A stretch of DNA of 64,000 nucleotides from assembly GCF_030867145.1 (NCBI RefSeq), contig NC_134429.1, positions 15,562,677 to 15,626,676 of the forward strand. The letters run 5' to 3'. The stretch comes from Opisthocomus hoazin. Lineage: Eukaryota; Chordata; Aves; Opisthocomiformes; Opisthocomidae. This document shows, one piece after another, positions 13,401-27,000 of the stretch. The position numbers were made by a program, and so were the translations under genes. The notes below the pieces were generated by a model, which worked only from the letters and a program-made list of their open reading frames with translations, did not search any database and was not told the DNA's origin. How positions within the stretch are numbered: position 1 is the stretch's first letter; each line of letters starts with the position of its first letter.

Positions 13401-15000
13401 AAGCCCAAGCTACCAAGTCCGACCTGTAGCTATGCCAAAAACTGACAGGGGCAAGGTCAAATCTATGTTTGCTTTCCTGTCTCCTTGCTGCAACTTCAGT
13501 TAATAAGCATTCAAATTTGCCTATAAAAGTCAAAGATGTAAACCATTTCTGGCTGATTCACTAAAGCCAGGCCTTCCTCTCGAGGCTTTTACATCTCTGG
13601 AAAACTTACATTCGTAGCATGGAAGAAAACTGGTCAAAGGGACTAACAAGTGCAGTCCCATGCTCCCCTTAATGTAAACAACTTTGTTCTTTGCAAGAAA
13701 GTCACTGCTTGCTCTTTGGAGCATCAAGCAGCAATTGTGAAGTGTTAAAGAAAAATTTCAGTGCATGACAAGTGCTTGTGCATATATACACACACAGTTA
13801 AATCCGGTCATTGCATTTCAATTTTAAACATGAGCGTGTTAAGAGTCTGAAAAAATAGCAATAAAAATGTTGAAGACATCAACCTTGTCAGCTTAAACAC
13901 GGCCTGGCAAAGAGTTTTGCATGTGTGTGGGAAGCGGGATCTTACTGTGTGCTCTCAGAGAAAAAAATAGCAGTAAAACTCGAAAGTCTCTATAAAACAC
14001 ACGCATACAAAATGTTATCTTTAAAAGTTTTGGAAAAGGCCTAAGGAATACACTTTGCAAGGTATTCACAGCTTCACTGTAACAGTGGGGGAAAATTTAA
14101 CGAAGCTTTCCTTTAGTCAAAAACACACGCTGAAGTTAAGGGAGGAGCTAAACAGAGAATCTGGGTTTCAGACAGTTTGGCTTGTGGCTCAGCTTTCAGC
14201 CATTCTGGCATCTCCACTTCACTGAATTTTGCAGCTACCAAAATCTTCTCTAGCCCAGTCACTCTGCATTTGTGCAGATATGGATTCCAGAGGCACAGGG
14301 AACAAAACTATGGCGAGGGTGAAAATTCTCCTTGCAGATCACATTGAAGGCTGATGATATACGTTAGGACTTGAATTCAGCTGCTTCTTTTTTGAAATCT
14401 GGAGCACCAGTAACCTTCAGCGAGAGGAGCAATTCACCTTCCGAGGGCACAAGCACCATTCCAAGGAAAAAACACTGAAACTATCTCTAAAAATTGTCAT
14501 GAACTTCTGTCCAGAAATTTGTATTTACTGCTACAGCTCCTCTATTTTTATACGCCACAGCTATTAAGAACAGGATTTGTGGAATCCTCCACAAAGCTGT
14601 CCTTACACGAGGCTGCTAAAACCCCACACAGCCGAACCACGTCCCTGCCTAGGCACTACAGCTCAACCCAGGTGAACGGGTGTCAGAGACAACCATTTAT
14701 CTCCACATCTTCAAAGGTCAAGAAACCAGAGCGGCTAGGAAGCTGCAAGGAGAGCACAAATTAAACAGCAAGCACCCCCAAACGCCTTCATGCAGACAGA
14801 TTTTACTGACAGAAAGGAAGAGAGAAGTGCAATTAGAGGCCACGAGCAAAAGTAAAGCCCCCTTCTCTCCGCCATTTACTTGCCGGTGCTGGCTTAGACT
14901 GTATCTCCTAGGAGATGAGAAGGGGGACTGCTGGCAGACATCCTCATGCACAGCAAGAAAACTAGGCAGATTACTATTTCAGCTGGGCTTCTCCTAGTAC
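10415..15000 (-). other. Intron between DDI2 exon 8 and the RSC1A1 exon
   Basis: A 4.6-kb intron with donor gcag|gtacta at 15001/15000 and the acceptor next to 10414. I looked for a separate short terminal exon giving the human DDI2 ending ERQKP and found none I could support. Reading through the donor adds 37 residues ([10 protein letters not shown]...) before a stop near 14894, so a short DDI2 made by intron retention is possible. The interior is AT-rich and shows no transposon that I recognise. Confidence 0.6.
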
Positions 15001-18000
15001 CTGCTTCCTCTACGGACTTCTGTATTGCTTCTGCTAGCTCCTGGTCTGCAATCTCCTCCGGCCGCACGTCTTCCCGCCCGGCCCCGTAAGCCAGCCGGGC
15101 ACACTCTGGGAGCTCGCCCTCCGGGAGGAAGGTGGTCTGCGAGCCAGTCGTGCCGATCACTAGTACATTCTTCTTGAGATCAATTGAACACTGCGAAAGA
15201 GCATCGAGACATCAGGGGCCTGCGTAAGAGCGAGTCAATTCCCAGAAAAAAAAGGAGAAACCAGGTTAAACAATCCATTTCCAATGGGAACAGCTCACAG
15301 CAGCCAAGCATCGGCCAAGAGCACCAGCTATAAGCAAAGGGCCCTGTATGACTTCATTTGTAATAAATCATTCAGTTGGAAAGCTCTGAGCATCTTTGAT
15401 CAGAGAAAAAAAAAAAAACTTCAGGGAGCAGCCAGACACCCTACAGCTACCCATGATGTACGTAGTGTACATGCTCCTTTCATAACTGGCTGGAAGATAA
15501 CCCACCACCAACTCTCCCCAGAAAAATCCTAATAAAGTCCCAGGCAAGGCATCTATGTTGCACTTAGCACTCAACTTGGATGAGCTAGTAACTATTTCAA
15601 AAGAGGTTTTGATACCTGATGCCTCTTAAGCATATCCAGTCCTAGAAGCATGTCCATGGGCTGCTCTTCAAGGATTGAGAAGGAGCACGCCAGGAAATCC
15701 CCTTCAATCTGGACCTGAGCTGAAACGCAAGTGAGAGGAGTTACCACCTTGCAATGCCACAGCACAACAAATCTACTTTCTGCTCCTGCATCTCCTGGGA
15801 AAGGTCCACACAAACCTGCTGGGCAAATCTGACGTGCTGTTTCGGTCACAGAAATCCTAGCCTTGTGCAAGCCCCAGGGACTGTCAGGCCTGCCTTGGTC
15901 TCCAGAAGTTAATTATTTTACAAGCTGACCTGCTCTAGAGCCTGAATTACTGCTTATCTAACCCCCCAAGCTAGGGGAGTTGCGTACAGCTCGTTAGAGC
16001 ACAGGTCTAAAAAGCAGAAACAGTGAAGAGAATCGATTTTTCAGACAATAAAGACAATCTTCTCTAAGAGCACACAGACAGCCTTCTCTTCCCAAAGGAG
16101 TATGAAACACTCCACAGTACTGGAACCCTCCCTCAGCAACTGCCCAACAGTCCCGCCCCAGCCAGCGAAGATCCTGCTATTTCACATTAGCCCTGTCTTT
16201 TGCACCCAGAGCGAACACGTCCTCTACGTCTGCAGGAGCTGAGGACTCCCTCACCTAAAAGTGTTACGGTAATTCCGTTAGAAAAGCATTAAACGAGACA
16301 GAAGGCAGAGTACCATGCCCGAGAGAAACAAACATATTGCAGATGCACTTTTATTTTGCTCCGCGGGAGTTTCTAACAATTGTAGCATTAAACCAGATAC
16401 TCCTCGGTGCCAAGACTGTGGGAAAGGCAGTCTAACTGCCTCTAAAGCTGCCCAAAGAAGAACACCGGTACTTACCTAAGTGCACTCTGCCAATTATTTT
16501 CTGCGTCCCTACACCTTTAGCAATGCCAGCCCACCGCCGATCTACCAGCCTCATTATGTTGCACCTTTCAGCACAAGCTTGGCTCATGATGGTCATCTGG
16601 GCACCTGCCGGCAACAGAATTCCTGTTAAATCCTGACAGCTCATCACAAATTAAAATTCACTCCTGGAAGGGCTTGACATCTTGCACTCAGCATCCGGGA
16701 AACCACCCTGCATCAGCAACTGCACTAGGGCACAAAGGCCTCCTGTGAATCCCACCGCGTGGAATCGACCGTGTACACTCAGATCAGCACGGACAGCACA
16801 GTACGTACTACTGCAGAGCTGGAATGACCCCAGGTACTTTCCCTTTAAGGCTGTGGATGGGAAGCAATACATTAGAGGCATGCAAAATCCCCCCCATCTG
16901 TAAAATGAGGTAAGACACAAAAGCGGCAGCGACCGTTCTGGCGTCGGAGCCCCAGAAATTCCCGCCGGAGCCTTGATCTGGGGTGTTCAAGCACTCAGTG
17001 CGCTGCTGCTCTCAGCAATTTGCTCTGCTCGCCTTAAACAACGCCCAGGCTGCTCCCAGGTTTTAGTTTGGTGCTTCAAAAGCCTGTGATGCGGTGCTTC
17101 GCGGAATTTCCGGGCAAAACTTCTGGAGCGTTTACCGTCTCCCTCAGTGAGGGAAAGGAGAGCGCGGAGAAAGCGATGAAAATGGGGGCAGCTCACCTGA
17201 GTCAACGAAGGCTTTCACTGGATGGCCGTTGACTTTGCAGTTAATATACAGCATCACCACCTGGCCAAAGCTCTCGGGGGCCTCTTCCATTGCTATTGTC
17301 ATATTTTCTTCAATGTTTTGTTGCCTGAATTTAGCAGAGAGAAGAGAAAACAATCAGACCTTCCAGCAGCCAAACACGACAAGCACCCCTGCGGTTTACA
17401 AGCAGATTGGTAATCCCACCCGCTGCAGCTCACCTTACAAACAGCACGCTTAAACCACAGCAAAGACTGCTTCGTTAGCTAAACACAGGCTTCTTAGCAC
17501 AGGGATTGCTAGTAATGATCTTCGGATTAATCCAGAGACACCAAGTCCCTCCCCAGCGGCCATGGAGACTGCTCCTTCCAACACCGCACCTGCCTCACCC
17601 TACAGCACCAAACGACCTTCTGTTAGCAATGGAAACCTGTCACCACAGTTAACCCAGAGAACTCATGAGCAAAATACCTGTCTATCTGTTCATCACTAAA
17701 ATACAGCGCTGAGGGCACACGATGAAGATGCTGCCAGCAGCTACAATGCTGGAGTCCCACACAGCAGCTGAATGTTCAAACCCTCCAACGTCTCCCTGGT
17801 ATCTTTCATTTTCCAGGCACAGGAAGGGAGGGAGGTGAGCAAAACCGCAGTGAGAACACCACCACAAGCACAAGCCCTCGCTGCAAATTCAAGCCTACAG
17901 AAGAAACGCTCTTCAAGAAGCCCATCACAGCCCCTGCAGTAATCTTGGAAGTGATGGGTGTCTGTAGCGACTGCCTCCAACATAGCTTTATCTACCAAAA

Positions 18001-21000
18001 AGGGAAAAGGCCTTCCAATTTTGATGCCATTGCAAGTTTCCCTCGTCAGTAGGGGAAGGGGGAAAACCCCAAGCTCATCTCTTACCCATCTTCTGTACCG
18101 TGGTAGCCTTCCCACAAGAAGATGAGTAGATGCGGTCTCTTGGTGGGGAAGGAAAAAGCAAATAGCATCAGAGACCTGGCTTGCCTGGGAGCCGAAGCAC
18201 CCTGCTACCCTACTGCCAGTCTGTCCTGCTCCACATACTCGTGAAACAAAGAGCCACAACATTTTTCTGCCTTTTATTATTTAGGCTTAAAATCGCATAA
18301 ACAGCAGTTAATCTCCAGTTTTGGTTTTTTTGTCTGATCTATTATTCTGTTTTTCTCTGTGCTTCATACTCTTTCCACCTAAGATACACCTGAAGGACAG
18401 AGATTTGTCTCAAAAAATATGCTGTGTGCGGTAGCTTACAACCGATCTTGGGCAGAGCGCAAGGAGTTCAGAGAACTGCGGGGCGGGGACAGGGGACTGC
18501 TGGGTGCCCAAACTGTTCCCTACCAGCTGCACAGCCTTGGGCACAGCGCCTTTGCCTTCTTCCACAGATGAGGGGACAGGTAAGCGTTCCTGTGCCTCCG
18601 AGCAATGTTCTGCTATCCACCAATGTGTATGTTCTGCTTTCCTAAGCTAAGCATTTCGCCGGCAGCGATCAGTCATAACGCAAGAACGACTCTTGCCACT
18701 AACGAATTTTGGTTATGACCAGCTAAGAGCCTGTATCACAAAGACATTTCTGTATCGGGGAAAAAAACACCAGTCATGTTCTGACTCAAGCATTTATCAC
18801 TCCATTTAAGAAATCAAGCCTCAGCCCAATGCAATTACATTTGCAAGACAGCAAGAGGGAGCGAGCGCTGATGAGCAGAACATATTCCTACAGAACATCT
18901 CTTCTGACAGCAGTGATGTTCCGAGTCTGGAATTAGCCAGAGACACAAAACAATTAGCAGCGCGCAAAACCCAATCTCGAAGGCAGTGGGGAGAAATGAC
19001 GCCACGTTGCTGTGCGGAGAGCGCAGCTTAGAGACTAACACAGGCCCAGCTCTTCGCTTCAGAACATGCCCAAGGCACCCAAGAACCGCCTCTCGGGAGG
19101 ATCTTGGCGAAGCGCTTTCCACAGGCGCTCTGGCTTCAGAGAGGAGCAGCTCAGACAGCTCTGGGACCGCGCACACGTGGAAAGCAGCGCTGCCACCTCA
19201 CGATCTGTGCTCAGCTCGGTACATATAAAGGACGGGGTGCGCCTACGCATCCCCGAATCCCAATCTTCCTGCATGCAAAGGTGGCTCAGAGCATTGCCCG
19301 CAAGCAAATGCATGTCTTAAGGCAGGATCTAAACACGCTCCTTGCATCCTCCAAGCAAAAAGGACCACGGGTGGCAGCACCCTGGGGAAAAAAAGCGCCA
19401 TGAAGACCTCCAGAGCCGACAAGTGACTTTGGTTTGCTACCTTATGTCTTCTTCGATCTTGGCCTGCGCCTCGAGATCAAAAGGGTCAGCTGAATAGAGT
19501 CGGATCCTCTCTTGCTCCCGCCGGGCTCGGTCCTGCTGCTGCTCCAGCAACACCCTGGTGAATTTCTCTGCAGTAACAAGGAGATACAGAAACGCTTTTG
19601 ACTGGAAATTACTCTGACAAATCAAGTTCTGGCACAGCAAACTCTTCTTTTTATGCCAGCACGCACTCAGGGGTAGACTCAGCAGCACACGCACAAATAG
19701 CTTCATCTGAAGGCAGCACGGACAGACCTCAAAGGATCGGTGGCAAACCTGGGAACCCGCTGAGATGAAAAGCAATGGGACAGAGCTCCTTCTCCTTGTG
19801 TCTGCCACCCAAACTCAGCACAATCAAACTCAATTTCCTTGCGCATACATTTTTATATGGGAAAAAAACAGCAAAAAACATGAAAGACGACAGTATTTAA
19901 AACAAAGAGCTGCCATTAAAATGGGAATTGATTCACGTACTGCAGCAAGAATTGCCTACACAATACTCCAAAAAACCCAGCTGCAAAACCAACAGATAAA
20001 TGAGACCCGGAGCAGAAATCAGGACTACAGATCTTGCATAATTCAAACAAGAAGCTTGAGTACACGTGCATTTTGAAACAGCTTCAGGCAGAGATAGAAG
20101 GGAGATTTCACAGCTCGCAGTAAGACAGCCCATCTACAAGAACAGCTTGCAAAATCCATGGCGTTTTACACTCAGCCATCCCCAGTATGACAACAGTCTG
20201 TAGATGCAGCAAAGAGCAAATGCAAAATTGTGAGACATAAAAAGGCTAACAACAAAACTTACTTTAAACCCAAGCAACATTGGCAAAACCAGAGACATTA
20301 CAATCCCTAAAGCTGAACGCCGACTGCTGAAATCAAGAGGTCCTAGGTGGGATGCCCGCTTCACAAAGCCCAGCCGCACGTTTTAAGGACACAGATTTTA
20401 CATCCCCACTCTTTGGATGGCCTCTGGCTGTTTTTTACTACTTGGAGGTGATCACATACGTTCCCAGCAGGACTTGGCAGTAAATTCAGTTCTGTAAACA
20501 CAGAAGGTTGTGGGTTTGCTTCCAGAAATGCAGTTCCCATGAAGAAGCTCTCTGGTTCTAAGGCTGTTACGTGTTCAGGAAGGCACTGGGTACGTTTTCT
20601 TGTTGTGCTTTTTTTTTTAAAAATTAGGCTTCTGTATAGCAGGTGCCTTCAAAAGTGCCTGCGGTGCACCCAGCAGAGTCACACAGCACCTATCTATGCG
20701 TCTATTTGGGCATCAGAGCCAGAGCTGAACTGGATCCGTGCCCAAACACCGACAGCTGCAGTACGGAACGAAGAGAGCAAAACCAGATCCAACCACTTCC
20801 TTCCGACAGCTCCCTGCGGCCACTTGGGACTACAAATGCACACCTGAATCAAAGTTTAATGCGCACAAGACATGGCAGATCAGCAGACGAGCCAGTTCGG
20901 GGTGTCTTGGGCTTAACCTCTCGTTTTTTTCTGCCAACAGCAGCGCATCTTCTCAGGTGATGTGAAAAATCTCTCTCCTGCACTACAGACGCAGCGCTCA

Positions 21001-24000
21001 CAGAAGTGTGACGAAGCTTGAGCGCGTAAGGGACGTGGTTTTAACTCTGGATATCAGCTAAAGTGAAAATTAAAAAATTAAACAGGCCGACAATATCCAC
21101 GCAAGTTCATTTCTAGCTTCCTTTGACCGAGAGAAATCACTAGGACGTAGCCCTGAAGAATGAAAAAAAGTCTCCTGCTAGAAGCTTCTCCTCTTCGTTC
21201 ATTTCCCCAAACTCCAAGGATTTATTTCCTAACTGCACGCCTCGCAGCGGTTTAGAAGCACATTTCCTGATGCCCAAACCTGCGCTGTTCTCATACTGAA
21301 AGGACATCAGAGCTCAACGCTGTCAGCACATGACGAATGGGGGACCAACATCAGCTACTCACCTGCAGAGGAGGAGAAGGACGCGGTACCAGGCTTCAGC
21401 CGCGCCCAAAATACCTCAACGCTTTCAAGATGAACACTTCAACATTTATGACCGTTCCTATGGGAAAAGCTCCCTGAAGGCACCATTTACTCATCCCTTT
21501 TCCTCTCCCTTGCTGACATCCACTTCCACAGCAGCTAACCATCATAGGCAGAGTAGGTTTCATAGCGTACTGCTCTCTGTTGAGGTCTCGGTGGGCTCTG
21601 GGGCGCAGCAAACGCTACACCACTATTGGAAAACATGCATTCAGGGAGTCTTCATACAAAAATTGGGAGCTGAGCCACCTGCGTACGCAGAAACTCGACT
21701 TAGCTGTGCATCTGATACTTGCCAGTAGGGGACAGAGGACATCAGAGAAGCCAAGCAGGAGAAATATGCCCAACTTGCCACAAACAGTCTTGTTAGAAGG
21801 AAAGGAGCTCCACCTTGAGTACTGCCAACTGGCACCTTTTACCAGCATCATCAATGAGCTGGCAGCGAACAGAGCAGCCCATTAGAAACCTGTGCCTGCC
21901 TTTTGTTAGAACTGAGCTCAAACAGATTTAAAGCCACCTCCCGCGGATTAAAAACCCAACTCACCGAGGTCTCCACTGAGCAACGCCTCCGCCAAGGGCG
22001 GGTTGCGCTCCTTCAGCAGGGACAGCTCGTGGGGATTCGCAAGCAGCATCTCCCGCAGCAGCACCGGGTTGTCCAAACCCTGAGGGAACGAAGGCGCATC
22101 GGGAGGCGAGGGGCGAGGACGCTGTGCTGGGGGCTGATGCTGCTGAGAGGACGTCCCGGGAACCGCGATGCTGCTGAAGTCTATCCTCGGCAGACCTGGA
22201 GGGGAAAGAGGGCAGAGGTGTCAGCACTTCACCTTTACAATTATGCTTGAAAAACACAGCGGAAAAACCACGGGAAGGATGAGCTGCTCTTAATGCTACA
22301 GTATTAGACCGCATTCTGCGAATGGCAATTCCTGCCAGAAGCGTGGCCGTGTGCTCAGGTCACTGGGTTAGCAACGGTAGCGCACATTTATGTAACTGGT
22401 CCAGCCTTCCGTCTGGCCTGTTTTTATATCCCCTGAAATGCACTTACTGAATCACAGGCTAGTTATTTCCAGCTTCACAAATGCCAATACCACACGGAGG
22501 GATCGCAAGGCTAAAGCCATGTCTCGAAGGCGCATCTGATTCTCTCAGATGAGAGAAAAAAAAGCAGGAGGGAAAAAAAAAAAAAAAAAAAAACAACAAC
22601 CCAAAACATTTCTGCAGACCTGCATTGCAGCTACCGACGCTCCAGCTGAGGCAGGAGGCTGGAGACCTCAAACAACGCTCCCACATCCCTCTCAGCCTGC
22701 GGTACCTCCTTTTCCAGCAACATTTTATGGCGGGGATTTGCTAGGAATCGCTGCAGCAGGCAGGGCAGAGGAGCAGGGCTCCGCTCAGGCGTTATCCGAG
22801 GAGCCTTTCGCATGCACGCACGATTGCATAACGGGGTTTGTCAAGACGCGGCTTCTCTGGGTATCCGTCACGGCAGAGATTCAGAGCCTGTTCACGCGTC
22901 CGAGCCGCACAGACCGCGCGTGACTGCGCCATTACACCGCGTGGGAAGGGAACCAGCGGTCGCAGGACAACTCACACGCCTTTACAAAAACGGCTCTTCT
23001 GGCCCAGTTACCTTTCTCGCTTTCTCTGCATTTCCCCCAAAAACAGTAAAATGGTATTCGCTTCCTTAGAATTAAAAAAACCATTAGATAACAAGCCCCT
23101 TGTCCAATTTTAAAAGCCCCCCACCTCATCCCTTGCCCCCTTCCTTCCTACGTGCTTTGCCCACGAGGTACTAGAGGGGACTAACACGACACGGAGTTGG
23201 CGTTTGACGAATATTGCGACGTTTGGATGCTCAGAGCAAAGGTTAGCTCAAATCCTTTCTCACCTGGGAAGCGGATGGAGGGCCGTGGCTCTACGGTCTC
23301 CTTCTGTCGCAGAATCACCACATCCCCGTCTTTCAAGCCATAGGAGGCCAACGATCTGTTGTTGTCAGTTAGAGGCCGCTCCGCATAGACTATCTGTTCA
23401 TGGAGAGAGGGAAGGGACAAACACCACGCGTGACAAAGTGGACATCACACCCTGGGGGTTTTTTATTCTTATTTTGTCAGGAAAGCGTTCTGGTAAATGC
23501 TCTGGACTCGTCTCACGCGTCGGAAGGGGTGCAATTCTCGCCACGGGCGCGGACAGGCCCTGCCAAAGCACCTGTACACCTTCAGGCACAGAAAGATGAC
23601 AACAAGGAAGCGGTGGGACAACACCACAGAATTGGTCTTAGCGAAACCCAGCAGCGGTTTCTCAAAACCCAGCGTCTCAGAGAAGGGCTGGTCTCTCTTT
23701 AATTAGAGGCCATGGTTTCAAAAAGCCTCGCACCAGGGCTGTTAGCCATACGTTTCCAAAATCCCATCTCTAGGATTACACAAGTCACAGCCGTCTCCTA
23801 CAGCGTTATCTCCCCCCACGTCAGCACCTACTGACCAAGGACCGACTGCATACATGCAGGCAGCGTCAATCAGGATTGATCCACGGATGATCCAGCCCAA
23901 TATCTACAATCTCTGCCTTCTCCCACAACGCAGTTCCCCAGAACAACCAGTTTTACAGGGACCTCAGTGATTAGCTCAGTGATTTCCAGTTTACTCCAGT

Positions 24001-27000
24001 GAGGTAACTCTATCCAGACTCGAAGGTTCAGCACCCAAAGACCCCACTCCCGAGACCTGCCGTCATTCCACGGCGGGGAGTTAACTTGTTTCGACTATAA
24101 AACACAAAAGTCACATCACTTTATGATAATCTGACTTAAAAAGGGGTCTGCAGATTAAACATAAAAACATATTGAGTTAAAAATGAATAATCACCATGGG
24201 AACATTTCTATTAACATTAGCTCCGCAATAACTACAGATTACAGGGAAGCAAAAAAAAATATGTATCTAAAGATGTGCTTTACGGGAACAAAAGTTCCCA
24301 GAAACGGCATCTGCTAAACATTGAGGTCTTTGTGCCTTCATCGGAGCGCCACAGGACTGGGCAGATCGGTTCAAGAGCCTCCCACCCCTGGCAGGAGTCC
24401 AAAGCAAGAAGCGCTGCAGAACTCGGCCTAAACCCCACGGGCGTACGATCAAATTTCACATTTCCCACCTGGTTTAGCAAGACCCGCGTCTCTCTGGGTC
24501 TGGAAAAGGCCGGCTCAGCAGCAACAGGTTTGCCGCAGGTCGGGACTGGCAGAGCTGCGTGGGAGAAGCTTTTGCAGCCGTTGCCTGAACGCGCTACGGC
24601 TCTAACCCGATGCTATCGTGAGGAGCATTAATTAATGCACTGGGGTGCATCAAGAGGAGTGTGGCCAGCATGTCAAGGGAGGTTACCCTCCCCCTGTACT
24701 CTGTCCTAGTGAGGCCCCATCTAGAGTTCTGTGTCCAGTGCTGGGCTCCCCAGTTCAAGAAAGAGGAGGAGCTACTGGAGAGAGTCCAGCGCAGGGCTAT
24801 GAGGATGAGGAGAGGACTGGAGCATCTGTCCTGCGAGGAGAGGCTGAGGGAGCTGGGCTTGTTCAGCCTGGAGAAAAGAAGGCTGCGAGGGGACCTTAGA
24901 AACGCCTCTAAATATCTGCAGGGTGGGGGTCAGGAGGACGGGGCCAGACTCTTTCCAGTGGTGCCCAGCGACAGGACAAGGGGCAACGGGCACAAACTGA
25001 AGCCGAGGAAGCTCCAGCTGAACCCGAGGAAGAACTTCTTCCCTCTGAGGGTGCCGGAGCCCTGGCCCAGGCTGCCCAGGGAGGCTGTGGAGTCTCCTTC
25101 TCTGGAGATATTCCAGCCCCGCCTGGCCGCGGTGCTGTGCAGCCTGCTCTGGGTGACCCTGCTTGGGCAGGGGGTTGGGCTGGGGGATCCCCAGGGGTCC
25201 CTTCCAACCCCTGCCATGCTGGGATTCTGAGCAGATATCCAAAAAACCCTATTGCTACGTGCCTTCAGGTCTGGATGACGCTACAGACTTTCACTGCTTT
25301 GCAAGACGTTAGCAGCATAATTCAGGTCAGCGTGTGGTGGGAAGAGCCCCAGTGCATCCTCTCACGTTGCCGGATGCGTCCTGCCTGGCCTGACTCAGTA
25401 ACGCCGCTGCCCGCAGAGAGAGCAAGCTTGCAATAAATCGCAGCCGCACGCGCAAATCTGAAATGGCAGTTTCCCTGCGCAGACACTTGGGAAGTGACAA
25501 GTTAATCAGCTCAGGTGAGGCTTTACCTCCGTCATCTTGCTGCGATTGGATTTGTGAGCATCTGGCCTTAACACCACACCGTGAATTAAGTGCCCAGCAC
25601 TCACTCTGCACCCAATAGCAGCACAGCTTAATACACTTGTGGCCCGTCCCGCTCTGCCGTTAAACCAAACCAATCTCATCTCACTGCGTTTGCGACTGTC
25701 TGGTGTGCAGCGTGTTTTTCTGCGGGAGCTCATACACCGGCCAGGTACCGGAGACAGGCTCTCCTGGAGGAGAGCTGGGCAGGGATGCTCCGATAGAGCT
25801 CGGTGGCTGGGTTTTGTGTGATGCCATGGGGCAGAACCCCCTCAGGGAGCAAGGAACCCCAATCAAGAGTGCTAAACACCACCAGTGACCACGAATCGAT
25901 CCAAACTCACAACCCGTTAAATCCTCCTGTGCACAGGCGAGGACGGGAGATGCACGGCGCGTAAAGAAAGAGAAGCAAAGGACGTCAGCCAGAAGAACGC
26001 GGTTCTGCCGGAAGCCTCCCCTTCCCCTCTCCAGAAAAGCCACGGCCTCCACGTGTGGAGGAAACTGCAGCGAGCCCAATTATTTCCCCACTCCTCACAC
26101 CACTGCAGCCAGCCGGAGCCGTCCCGGTTCCTCACGCCACTCTCCTCGCCATTCCTCAGACACCTCGCACCCCGGGCTCGCCTCCACCCCGAACTGCCGC
26201 ACGCTGCGTTCGCTTCACAAACCAGCGGAGAACAAGGCCGGGATGAACGCTCCTGCGCACACAGCTGGGCTTTACTCTGCCCTGCACAGCCCTCGCTATT
26301 AAATCCATCCTCTCTGCTGTGCCGATGCAACACCTTCAACGTGACGCACGCCTCGGTTACGGAAAAACGGCAGTAAACCACCGAGTCTGGTAGATGTCAC
26401 GCTGCCCATTTGTGGAAGATGGCTTGAGCACACAAAATCCTTCTACGCAACAAACCGCCTCACCGCTAACTTGTGTTTTGATAACCTTCTCCTACGAACA
26501 CTTCACAAACACTGGGCAGAAGCAGGAGGGAAAGGAACAATAAATACATGGCTAGAAAACATTAAAAGAAAGGAAGGAAGATGATGCATAAATGGGAGAT
26601 GGATGAGCAGAGGGGAAGCGGCGGTGGCTGCAGAAAGCACAGCGCTGATCCCCGTAACCCGCAGGTGATACCGCAGGTGATATAATAGCAAAACTCCACA
26701 GCAGTTTTACTGCAAAAGGAGGGAACTCCCGGCAAAAGCAAAGCAGAAAAGTCTGCGACCCCTCACTACGCTAAAACAGACCCAGAGCTGGCAGGGGTCA
26801 AGGGTGATGATGAGGAGTTCATGCTCCCCGTGCCCAGAGATATCGAGGCCACCATGCACCTGCTGAGTCCCATGCGTGGAGATCATACCCGCTGCAGAGA
26901 GGAACCTTTATGCCAGGCGATTCCACTCCTTCTACCTACCAAAAATCAAGAGTTTTTCCCCTAAAGAAGAATCCGCCTCACCTTGATTTTTCTACCCCAG

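Noticed and set aside
13351-13533. Candidate alternative DDI2 last exon (peptide ARRQESKH...)
   Set aside because: A weak acceptor gives the right phase and a faint likeness to the human ending ERQKP, but the frame continues without the expected early stop and shows no conservation that I can recognise.
16476-17197. DDI2 aspartyl-protease domain as a possible retroviral remnant
   Set aside because: It is the conserved retropepsin-like domain of a host gene, split by normal introns, with UBL and helical domains upstream. No LTR, gag, reverse-transcriptase or envelope signal is near.
24661-25230. 189-codon plus-strand open frame
   Set aside because: It is the remnant C-terminal ORF2/3' region of a truncated CR1 LINE, not a host gene.
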